Shown here: in pieces, positions 21,822 to 33,400 of the stretch
Layout of the letters: every line of letters begins with the position of its first letter
Numbering within the stretch: position 1 is the first letter of the stretch
Origin: Amoebophrya sp. A120
Lineage: Eukaryota; Sar; Dinophyceae; Syndiniales; Amoebophryaceae
Direction of reading: 5' to 3'
DNA length: 64,000 nucleotides
NCBI GenBank assembly: GCA_905178155.1
Contig: CAJINV010000004.1
Span: forward strand, 1,000,629 to 1,064,628
The notes under the pieces: generated by a model
What the model saw: the letters and a program-made list of their open reading frames with translations, nothing else
Database searches by the model: none
Told to the model about the DNA's origin: nothing
Position numbers and translations under genes: made by a program

Positions 21822-24800
21822 TCAGGATCTTCTTCTCCGCCAAATCAACAGCATGATCCGTTTCCTGCGTCTTCTTCTGTCGTGTTTGATGCGTTCGTCC
21901 CATTGCTGTGTCCCCCCACAACCACGGGCGTTCCATCTATGAGAGTGCACAACTGCCCCTCCCCTCCGCCTCATTCGATGAAGGGCATTGTTACAGAAGC
22001 GCTGCCGGAGGCGACGGCTCAGCTTCTGCATGACAAGTCTACAACGCAGCAGGATATCTGTAGTACTTTTATCTTGGCAGGGGCAGGTCCGGAACCTGTC
22101 ATGCAACACGAAGTGCGAGTGCCATTGGGCAAAGAAACAGTCGGGTTAGTATTCGTAAAAAAATCTTGCATGACAAATGAGGTGAAGCAGTGGAAGTTGT
22201 GCACAAGACCACCTCCCATACTGCACGCGGACTGATCTGCCGTCAGGGTGAACCCCGCGTCGCACATTTCACAAATGCACTTCCCCAGCGTTTCGCTGTA
22301 CTGCGGGACGCCATTGCGGCACAAACAGATCTGGTCACTGGTCGCCGCGTCCTTGAGCGGCGCCACTTTCGCGGCGAGCGGCAAGTCTGAAACGAAAAAT
22401 TTGTACTTGGCGGGTTCGTCCACATAGGTGGCCGCCGAAACGCAGCCGCAGTTCTTTTTGTAGTACTCGATCCCGGGCTCGTTGATTTTGCTGTCGCTTT
22501 GGAGCAGCTCGCGAAGCTTTTTCGCCGCGTTTTTCTTCTCAGGTTCGTCCGCGGAAGAACTGAAAGAAAACTCGTTATCTTGCAGGTAGCTCCCGATGCT
22601 GCCGATGCGGTGGGTCCGCTCAAAGAACGCACAAAAGTCCTTCTTCGCGTCCTTGGGACTGAAGTACAGATTCGCAATTCCCACCGCGTCCGGGTCGCGC
22701 GCGGCGGTCTGGGAGAGGCGGTAGTCGCAGAAAAATTTGCTCGTGTCCTCGGCTTTGGTCAGGTCCACGATAGTTTCCGGTAAGTCCGCGAACCGGTTCT
22801 TCACGCACCGCCCGGTCGCGCTGTAGTAGGTTGTGCTCCGCAGGGGCAGAAACTTTTTCTGCCGGATATCAATCTGCTTCTGAGTGGTTTCCACGTGGTC
22901 CGCACGACAGATCAGCTGGTAGTCCGGCGAAATACAATTTTCCACATCTTTGTACTGTGCGTCGTAGTCAAACACGAAGCCTGCCCCAATCAAACTGCGC
23001 GTGTCCCCGAGCCGGTAGTGAGCGGAAAAGGGAGCGTGTGTGTCACTGGGAACAGTGGTAGCGGTTTTTAGCGAGCAAGACAGCGGGATCTCCTTCCCCA
23101 AGGTTTCCTCCTGGCACATGAGGCCATCGGCCTTCTCGGCGATGGTCACATTTTTGCTGCTGTTCGTGGCCGCGGGATCATTTTTTGCTGCCCCCCCTTG
23201 CAGGAGGTCCGCGAACAGCTTACCGACCTTCTCGCACTCCTTGGCGGTGCTCGCGACCTTGGCTTCGTCGCGCTCAGACCAGTCGACCAAAGGGCCCACG
23301 GGGTCATACCACCAACCCGTCTCTTGACCCTGCCAGTCGCGCGGCAACGACCTGCCCCCGATTCGGCCCGAATCGCTGCAAGACTTCGCGCCGGGTTGGG
23401 TCAAAAAGTAGGACTGGGCCACCCGGCTCGTTTCCGCGTTCGCCGGGGAAGGAAAAAGGCGGGCCTGGTAGGCAGCGTGATCACCCAAATGCCCGGTCAC
23501 GCGGTCGTTCAGCGGCGTGGCAACGTAGTCCTCGGGCAAGAGGCCAAAGTTTTCGAGCACCTTTTTCTCGTTCGTGACGGCGGCCCGGAATTCAATCTGG
23601 TTCTCGGAAACGGAGAGTAGCGTTGTGGACACAAACAGTTCCTCCACTTCCGTAAAGTCGTACGTCGTGCAGGTTCCCGTGGGCTCGCGCTCGGAAGTCG
23701 CCGCGTCACTGTTAGGGGGGTTAGCCGGGAGCAGCTCCTCCCCCGCATCTCGGTCCAGCCGCCACTGCCACGCGGCGCAGTCCACGCTGTCGTCGCAGCT
23801 CTTCTCGCACGCACGCTCGCCCTCCCACCGTGCGACCGCGCGGCTGCTGCCAGCGGCGGTGGCCGCGGCGCCCGGGTAGACCAGCACCGGGGCGCCGGGG
23901 GGGATCGCAATAGATGTGCCCAACGCTGCTGGGGCCGGATCGCTCACCACCTCTACCGTGCCGTCGTCTTTCACTTTCTTCCTCGCTTGCAGATCGAAAA
24001 ACAGCGAAGCAGGGAGGGGCTCGAGGCAGGTGTGCTGCTCCTCAGCCGTCCCGTCGTCCGCCTTTGCCCGCTGCGCGCGCGGGGCCCGAACCTTGAGCGG
24101 TTGCTGGGAGCACTCGCACTGCACGTAACAGTTTGTGTGTTGCGCGTTGACATGTTCGTGAATGGCTGTGCGTATGTCTTTGTATGGACTGTACTTTTGT
24201 CCGGGGTCTCGACGTACCTCGAAGTTGTCGTGGCCCCGCGGGCCATAATCTTTCAACCAGCCGCCGCCCCCGGCGCCAGTTTTCGCGTCGCCGCAGTGGT
24301 TCAGACGGTTGTAGTACGGGCAGTTTTCCACGTAGTAGTGCGTTGTTTTGTCATCCTCAACTCGTGCGCGCGCCAGTTCGAGGTCAGCCGCGGTGGCGTT
24401 GAGGAGCATCGCGTAGCTCGACTCATCCAAAGCCGGACTGCTCGGCACCTCGGCGCCGTTCACCCCTTCCGTAGCACTTTTCTCCTTCCAGGCCTGAAAA
24501 TTGTCCTTTAACCGGCGGTAGTCACAGGGAACCGCGGACGCGGTTTCACCGTCATTCACGAAGCCTTCGTAGGGAATGTGAAACAGTTTCCTGGTCGCGT
24601 ACTCGTTCAGCCCATCGGTTTGGATTTTCTCCGTAATGTTGGCGTCGGGCAAGTCCGGAAATTCCTGGCGCAAACTCTGCTCCAACGCGTTCTGCCGCGC
24701 GTCGCGTTTCGCCGCGTGTTCCTCCAGGTCCGCAGTCGTCAGTCGGCGCCGAATCACGTCAAAGCTTTTAGCATTCCATTTTTCTTCTTCTACAAATGTC

Positions 24801-25642
24801 AAGTCCCGCGCTTCCTGCACGCAAAAGCCGCTCGCACCCTGTTTCGCATTCGCGGCCGAAATTTTCTCGAACTCGTTCTCGACATCAACGTCGTCTCCGT
24901 ACTGCTGCCACACGGGCACGGAGACCAGGAGGTGGGTTTTGTCTTCGATGTCTGCGTAAGCAAAGTGCCGGCAGTGCGCCACCTTGGCCGGGTCCTCGTT
25001 GGAGCCGCCAAGGAGGGACGTGGTGGCTTCACCGGTTGTCAGGAACTCCCACGCGGCACAGGTGTCTGTTTCTGCGCAAGAACTTTTGCACTTGCCCTCG
25101 CAGTCTTCAGCAGTGCAGGTCTCGGCGAAAGCGGCCGGATCGGCTGGTACCGTGTGGGGAATCAGGCCGTACGTGAAAAACCGCCAGTTTGCGATGGTCT
25201 CGAGGCACTGGCGCCCGAAAAGTCCTTCGTCTTTCAAAAGCTCGTAGTAAACCAGTGTAGTGGTCGAGGTTTCGGTCGTGCTGGTTGATGTTCGGCGTTG
25301 GTGCAGGTGCTCCTGCAATTGGAGTTCCGAAAGCGCCGGCGCGCCTCCACCCCCAGAGGCCGGAGCGGAAGCCGCGGTCGAAAGAGTTGCAGAGGGCAGG
25401 AACTTGGATGAATGTGCGACGTTGTCGTCTTTGTGTTGCTGGTGAGGTGGACGATGATCAACAAGAACAGTTTTTTTCATCTTCTTGTTCATCTTCCCGG
25501 TTTTTGTAGTAACAGGTGCTCCTGGGTTCTTCTTTTGTAAAGAAAGCGCACCCGCGTGACGCAGATTCGTAACGCTGACGGTGAGAAACACAGAAGAAGT
25601 TCTTGCACCAAACAGGAGACTTCTTTTCTTTTTGCCCGCCAT
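21822..25642 (-). CDS. Large cysteine-rich secreted protein with PAN/apple-like modules
   Basis: One long exon (22221-25642) plus a short last exon after an F6 introner element. The start chosen at 25642 gives MAGKKKR followed by a hydrophobic signal-like segment; an upstream in-frame ATG at 25783 would add a 47-residue leader without one. The body has regularly spaced cysteines, including two similar modules (CEGKCKSSCAETDTCAAW and CEKSCDDSVDCAAW) in the style of PAN/apple domains, several N-glycosylation sequons, and near the end an EGF-like CICEMCDAGF. Known PAN domains bind sugars or proteins, so an adhesive surface role is inference. The last junction is ambiguous: the duplication at the element is only 1-2 nt, and the final exon reads in different frames (stop at 21822 or 21778, or a Cys-ending tail) depending on the exact cut. 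Confidence 0.65.
21938..22220. mobile_element. Introner element, family F6 (PAN-like gene)
   Basis: Ends match the F6 element of the ABC gene (AGAGTGCACAACT and its complement). It has no clear target duplication (1-2 nt), so the exact cut and the final exon frame are unresolved. Confidence 0.75.
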
Positions 25643-27480
25643 AGAGGTTGAAAGTTCTCCTGCTGGTGACATCATCTTCGCGGTCTCGGCAACGTGAACA
25701 TCAACTTTGCTTGTTCCCGGCCTGTTGAATAACTGTGCCTGTTCTGCTCGTACTAGTTCCGGCGACGTGATACTGAACAACATTTTGACGAATAATTTTA
25801 TCTTCCCGTCTATTGTTCTAAATTGTTGGACTTCTACTACGACCACTTCCGATTCAAATTCTATCCTAGGAGGAGACCACAGGAGCGAGGTCAGGAGACA
25901 CAAATTTCAAAATTTTGGGATGTGAGAATTATCTTCTGATTCTAGAGCTACAACTGAGTGGTGCGCCAGGGTTGTGGCTGTGGGTACACGTAGTTCTACG
26001 TAGTAAACCTGAAGTTGATCGTATTTAATACTTTTTACGACCAAAAAAATCACGAAGCTGTTCCGTCGCAAAAATTCTTCAGCATCAGCCACCATGGACC
26101 AAGAAGACAAATTCAGCAAAATTTCGGTACATAGAAGTCGCAAGATAAGGGAATAAAGAAACAGAATTCCTTCGCACACGAAATGAGTCAAGAAATGGAC
26201 GAAGGGAACGGGACGACAACAGAATGATTTCGACGATAATACGGTCAACAAGAACGAAAACGGTGCAATGATTTCAGAAGTTGGATTTCCTTCCGAATTC
26301 TTGAATGCAAGCAAACACGAGGACTACAGCGCGACATGCTAGAAGAACGATCTCTTTATTGTAGTTACGATGAAGAAGAAGAAGATGTTGATTGTGTAGT
26401 TCGTTGCAAGAGCAGTGCTTGTGTTACAATAAGGACGGTGGATCGATCAACACAAAGTACTACTTTTGTTTTTCTATCGTCCTACGAAAAGTACTACACT
26501 GGTTGATGTCCTAGCGCTAAGGCTCCTTCGGCTTTTGTTCTTCCCGGGGGTCGTCTTCCCCAGGAGAAGGAGGAGCGAAGACGAAGCATTTCGCTGTACG
26601 CGGGCGAGCGCGACCGCGAGGCTTTCAAATTACATGTTTTTGTCCATCATGTGTATGTTTCGTCATTTTAATTTGGAATTCTTTGTACATTTTTTCTTCT
26701 TTATCAATCATCCCCAAAATATTGTTGAATTTAGTAGTCCTAATTTTCATGTAGTTGAACCATTCGTGCGACAGTGGAGTCGACCTGTTCATCATCAGCC
26801 GTCGAAATTGGCTGAGTTCTTGACGAGAACCTGCATTTGCAACTGCATACTGAGGAAGAGAAACATCATGTGTAGTTCTTTGCGTGGAACTGGATAAAAT
26901 GATGTACTTTACATATGGTATCTGTTTTTCTTGGAAAGGAGTCTAGCCGTCGACCATCAGCTTTGCTGATACAACTAGTACGCCCAGCACATCATTGTCA
27001 TTCATCGTCAACCGCAAAAAACAGCTGACTTGTAGGGGGCATGCTAATCGGCAAAATCTGGATAATTGTGCATCTTCTTGCTGCAGTTTCTCTTTTTCTT
27101 TTATGCTACAAAAATGGTGGAAAAAAAATGTTCATTGCTGCACGAGCTAAGTGAAAAATAACAAAGACATGAACTATCGACTCGGACTCCCAGTCTGTAC
27201 CGGCTCCTTTCGTGTTAGTCATTTTACTGACTCCTGATCTGTGCCGTTGCCGCGGTGTGTGACCACGTCCTCCTGGTCCTGCTCATACCGAAGGCAAATT
27301 TAACATCCGCCCTTCATCATGTGATGTAGTTCTTGTGCTATTTGCTATCGTCTCGGAAACAAAAAATTATGACAGACCGCAACGGAAACTATTTTTTCTT
27401 TTACAACAAAGACAAACCACGTGCAGCTGAATATCTGTTATTAATTGAGACGCACGACTTTACTTGTTCACCTCCGGCCT
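25643..27480. other. Intergenic region with no supported gene
   Basis: Contains an unbroken upstream extension of the PAN-like frame to 25903 that lacks an early ATG, a 136-codon minus ORF (25907-26314) and a 143-codon plus ORF (26466-26897). Neither ORF looks like a folded protein. No introner termini are present. Confidence 0.4.
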
Positions 27481-30400
27481 CTAAAACTGGTGCTTGTTTG
27501 TCGCGCCGATCCAATCATTGCTGGCTTCCCAGCTCATACTTGCCCGGGTCAAGCTGGTTCCCCGAGGTCGCGGCTGCGGCTGTGACAGCTGCTCCTGTGG
27601 GGGCCGCGCGGCGGCGGCGCCACGAGAAGAAGTCTTGCTCCGAGAGAAGGTAGAGGAGAACTGGGACACAAAACTTGTGAGGATGTTGCTGGAACCAGCG
27701 GGTTTTTTTACACCATGAAGATTACTCGGAGAGTGCGCCGTCGCTGACGGCACCGTCCGGCTGTCGTTCGTAATGTGTAGTTCTCGCGACGCTGCCGGGT
27801 AATCATGCTGGCTTTGCTGAAGAATGTTGTGTGGATGCAGCTCGTTTGTCTCTGTTGAAATGCGAAGAAGATGATCAACACCTTGGTGCAAACAGTTGTT
27901 CGGAACAACTTCGTCTTTTCTTGCGTCTACTTCTCCAAGCGGCTTTGCAATCAAATCATTCTTGCCACGAGCAGGTGCTGGATGAATTGTTACTTGCTGC
28001 GAGGACTCCTGATGTGCAAGATTCTGATCTTTTGGATTCTGATTCTGCTCAGAAGTCGAGGGCAGCTGCTGCCCGCATGTTGCTGCTGGTGTTGTAGCAG
28101 CTTCTGTCGCCCTGCTCTGGGCTTCATGTCCTGCTCGGGGAGATCTTCTACTCGCTAGTACTTCACCAGAAGCAGCTTCACCACCTGCTACCACGCCCGA
28201 GGACACGCCCGTGTGTACAACTAGTTCCTGACTTCGCGTTATTTTCCGGGGCGCTGACTTCGAAACCCGACGCTCCCGCCTCATGAATTCGCCAGTTGTG
28301 TTTTTTAGCAAGTTGTTTGTCGGGTCGTGGGGCGGAGTGACTGGAAGGAGTTGCTTCAAATTTTCCTCGCTCATCCGCGCATAGTGCTGACCCTGCTCTC
28401 GACGTCCTTGCTGGTTTTGGCCGACGTTGTTGCGGCTGTCCCGGTTTGATGTCTCAGCCCCTCCGAAAACTTCGATCGCTTCCTGCAGTTGCAAGGCGAA
28501 GTCGTTGGAGGGTCCGCCGGCGCCACCGAACAAATTGGAAGTCCTCATCCGCCCGTGGTGGTCCATCTCGCCTACCGTACAGCTGGACGAGCTGCTGCCG
28601 TTGAAAATATTGTTCGTCGCGTTGTTCCCCCGACTTGCAGAGGTCGTGGTCGTTGAGAATCGGTTGTAGAAGGAGGAAGTCGGTAAAAAAATGCCGCTTT
28701 TCTTTCTCCCATACATGCCCGTCATGTCCTCCATCGCGTACTGCTCTCGCACGTATTTCAAAGCCTTCTTCACGAAGAAAAAGTGGAAAAACAGCGTGTA
28801 GAGCCCGTACAGCGCAAACGCCATGGTCACTTCGTGCTGGTAGGAAAGCTGGAAGTAAATGCGGATGCAGGTCAGCACAATGGTCGCCATGCAGCAGGTC
28901 AGGGAGGCCATGGTGTACACGTCTAACATCGTCATGTAGGCAACCTTGTTAAGAATTTGAATTATTTTTAGACACGTGGACGTGTCGTGTACGTGCTTAT
29001 ACTTATTTCTATTTCTCGCTGGATATAATCACAACTTCTACTCAACATCATTAGCTATATATCGGAACCGGAAGGCAACATAGGCATCTTCACTCGTGCA
29101 CAACTTGGTGAGTCAACGCAATGAATCTTCAAACCTCGAAAATAAGACCACGACAAATGATTTCTATATTTTGTAGTACAACGGGCATTTAATACTAGAA
29201 TCAGAGCAGATGATCATCTCAATAGTGATTGTTAAGTACCTTCGGTAAGCTTCCGCTCATGTAGCTCTTGAAGCTGACGATGGTGAGGAGCGCGAGAAGA
29301 GCGATTTCGATCGAGTCGTAGGGGTTTCGGGCTGGCCCATCCTCCTCGAAATATCCTGTGCAAAAGTATCGCACTCGTACAAAAACAAATGCAAGTCTTG
29401 CATTACAAATCTTGTTTCCAAGGCAAATCTGCAATACGAATTTGATTTCTCATGCTGAGGAAATTATTTGTAATGCATTTATACGAGTACGATACTTTTG
29501 CAATACATACGAAACCCTCCCAGACAAAACCGGAAAACGCCAGCGTCGTCACCAGGAAGAGAATGGCAAAGAAGTTCCAAATGTACCTGCAGTTCGTTTT
29601 GAGAGTTAGATGATGATACTTGTTCGTCATAATTGTCTTGAAGAGTAACTTGTTCGTCATAATTGCAAAACCAAAAGAACCGGCTGAAAGACTGCAACTG
29701 CATATACAACATTTTTAAGTAAATAAAAACTCTACCACATCCACAGCCTTCGCACTTCGACGTGTACCAAAATCCGGTCGCCGTAGACGGGGTGGCATTC
29801 CCGGTGCACCCGAAAGGAGCCGGGTATCAGCGCCCAGTCGGGGTCCTTCCAACTGATCTCGAGCGCCGATACCGCCCGCGCCATGTGGTCGCGCTCCACG
29901 ATGATGTCCCAATTCAAACCGGTCTGGGGCAGGTTGAACAGAACCAGGCGCAACTCCTGCCGGTCGAACGGAAAGGCCTGCAAGTCGAACTGCGTCCGAC
30001 ACTTGGAGGTGAGCATCTGCGTCCGGGCGATCGTCGCAGAACTGCTTGTCGTGGAGACAGGCCCGCGGGTCCTGGTAGAAGCTCTTGAGCCGCTGTGTTC
30101 TTGGTAGCAGTTGTAATCCTTAGAAAAGTTCTTGCAGTTCATTCTGGAACTAGTACTGTCCCCCTGCTGCTGTGCTCTTTCGTGCGCATCACGATCTTCA
30201 GCTTTATTAAGAACCACATTCCTTTCGCGCGCTATGTTTCCCCGTGCTGCTTGATCATCAGCTGCACGGGTTTGTGGTTGATGTTCTCCTTGCCCCTCCG
30301 GCGTCGCAAGATGTTGTTGCTCAGGTTGCGAACAAGAAGAAACTTCTACCGGTGCTGGAACAACTTCTACACCAGCAGCTTCTCTTTCGAGCATTTCGGC

Positions 30401-33400
30401 CGTCCAGGAGGTCCAAAAAATGCGGAGGTCGATGCTGTATGGATTGCAAAAGTGTCTGGGTCTGGAAGGCGGCAACTTGTCATGGTAAATCTGAAGCATG
30501 CAAAAATCTGTGTTGCATGAGTGCCAAAAGCTGTCCACTTTTGACCAAGTTGGACGGGAGTTTCTCATGCAGCATAGGCATGGCAGAGACCTCGCAGAGT
30601 CTGTCATGCTAAGTCCCGCATTCCAGACCTCATGGGTCATGGAAAATCTGCATGACAAGTTTAAACTTTTCCAGACCCAGACATTTTTGCACTTGATATG
30701 CTGTTTTTGTGCACGAATTTCGGCAAGGGGAACAGTAGCTTTTCTTCCTCCACGTACTGATCTTTCATCACGACACCGCTGCTGCAGTTTTTATTCGTCG
30801 CGGAAGATGAGGAGCCACCCTGGTTCGACCACCCGTTGATATTTGTATTTTCGTTTTTGAAATTTTCCTCGCTATTGCTGTTTTCATTCATCCGATTCAG
30901 CCGGTCGTTCGAGTTGGAGTTCGAATTACTGTTATTCGTCGTTGTTCTTTCCCCCGCCGTGTTGGTGTTCGTCCCTCTCTGCTCGTTGTAAAACCTGTTG
31001 TTGCCTCCCTGATTATTTTCGCCGTGGAGCTGCTGTCCAGCAGGAGCACCACTCCCATTACTATTCTTGAAAATACGTCTGCGCCGGAACTCGTTGTATC
31101 TGGTTGTCCTTTCCTCGTGCTCATCGTCTCCCTCCACCGTCTATGCAGTGCAAATATGTCTGGGTCTGGAAACCTGTGATGCAGATTTCCTGCTAATTGC
31201 AACGCTTGCCATGAATGACAAGTTTTTGAAACGCTTTCTGATGTCTATCACGCATCACAAAGTGCGTTTTCGCATGACAAAGGAAGCGGCTCTTCTGCTG
31301 CTCGCGCAACACAGATTTTCTAGGAATGCAAGACACGCATTACAAATTCCACTTTTCCAGACCCAGACATATTTGCAGTTGATACCGTCGGCACGTCTTG
31401 CTCATTCGCCGCGCGACTCGACGGCTGAGAGGTGGTCCGCGGATCTTGGTGATTGTGATTGTTTTCCTCTTCTACTTGCCAGTTTTGCTCTTCTCGAAGA
31501 TGATCCTGGTGCTGTTGTGATGTGAGCTGGCTGCCACTTGTAAAATTTCTGCTTGTTGCTGCTCCTGCAGCCAAACTGGTGTTCGTAGGGTAGAAGTTCT
31601 TGTGGTCATAATTTGATGCAGCTTGTCCGCCCCTCTCAGTGGCCGCTCTACCCCCTCCAGCTCGGGAATTATTCGAGTTACTGAATGGGTCGGACGGACT
31701 GCTCCCGTGCAGGGCCTGCTCCGTGCTGGAGCGGGTGCGGTTCAGCTGCATAATTGCGCGCGTGAAGAAGTTGGACCCTTGCATAAAATTCTTTTCGTTG
31801 CAGCTTTCGTTGCTGTCGTTTTGGTTTTGTTCACTATTATTGTTCATCTTGCCGCTTGTATTTTCCTGGTGCGGAAGATTTCCCCGCTCCTCCGAATGCT
31901 GGTTTTTTGTGTGGCCTTCTTCGTTATGGTTGATGTCTTCACCAATCTGAACTACGCGGTTACTAGAGCTACAGCTTGTTTGATGTCGATCACCCCGATT
32001 CTTGCTGACCACCACGACGACCGGTGTGCTGCTTATGGCGTTCTCAAACGTTTACATTCTCAACTGTTACATGATTTGTCATGCAGAATTGCCTTCAGAA
32101 TCGACACCATCAAGCTGCTTCGCATGACAAATTTGCAGAGGACCAAGCAGGCTAATAATCGGTGCCAAATCTGTCATGCAAGACGGGCAAGATCCCACCT
32201 ATCACTTTTGCCATTCTTGCATCACAAAGTCACGCAACAGTTGAGAATATAACAGTTGAGAACGCCATACTGGTCGTGTTCCCCGTTTGATGGTCATGGT
32301 CTTCACCATGGTCAACATTTCCTCCCCCACTAGGCGTGGAAGTAGTCGCCCGGTGGTGATCCGGACTGGTACTTGAGGGCTGCGAATCCAGCTGGACGTC
32401 CGGCCTGTCGTAAATGCTCGAAGACCGCGAGTTGTGGCCATCTTGGCTACTGGAAGCAAGGCTGCTTGTCTGCGCACGTGGTACACCACCCCGCGTTTCC
32501 ACCGAAAGTCCGCGGTTCCGCTGCGCCACTGAAGCGGAGGACGCTGTGCCGTGGTATTTGATGATGGCTTAGGGAATTTTTTGAAATTCAGCTTTACAAG
32601 CATGTGAAAACCGGATTTTCATACTTGTTCTACAGGTAGTTCTAGCACACTATGCGTCCTGCTCCATCGGAGTTGTCCTTCTTGCAAAGTCAGAATCAAA
32701 TCGAACAATGAATCGTATAAAAAACTTATACCGTTTGTCTTCACCGAAAAGCGCTCGATTTCCCGGGTACTTGCGGAAATGGCACCAGCGTCCGCCTCCT
32801 CCGACGCCCCGTGCTGCTCGTCCAGGAGCGCCGGGGTCCTGGTTTTATTTGCGGCAGCATTTTTGCTGCTCTGCAGCTGCACGAGCTGCTCCCCGCTACT
32901 GGACGTTTGGTCCTCACGCGAAGAGTTGTAATTCTTCAAGTTGGTCGGATTCCCGCCCGTAGTTCGTCCTCCGGTGCTGTTGTCATGTTTCCCACTGGTC
33001 GTAGTTGCAGGATTACTGCCGCTCTTTGATGCACCAGCTGTAGTTTCGGCTCCTGCGCCACTTGTAGAGTTGTCAGCTGCACTTGATGCAGACGTCGAGA
33101 ACTTTCCCTTCGTCTTCAACTGCCATTCTGCCAGCGGAATCTCCGCTTCTAAGTCAATACGGTATGTGCAGGTGAAGGTTTCTTCACACGGGTCGATGTT
33201 ATAAAAGGTGAAAGGCGTCACACTCACCCAGCACTTCCGCTTCTGGTTCGCGTCGGCGTTGCTGCAACTGCTGAACTATCCTGTGCAAAAGTATCGCACT
33301 CGTATTGCAATCATGCATTACGAATTTTTTTCCTAAGGTAAATCTGCATTACAAATTTTATTTCTCACGCTGAGGAAATTTGTCATGCATTTATACGAGT

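Noticed and set aside
25784-25903. N-terminal extension of the PAN-like protein up to 25903
   Set aside because: The extension starts at TTG rather than ATG and reads like untranslated sequence.
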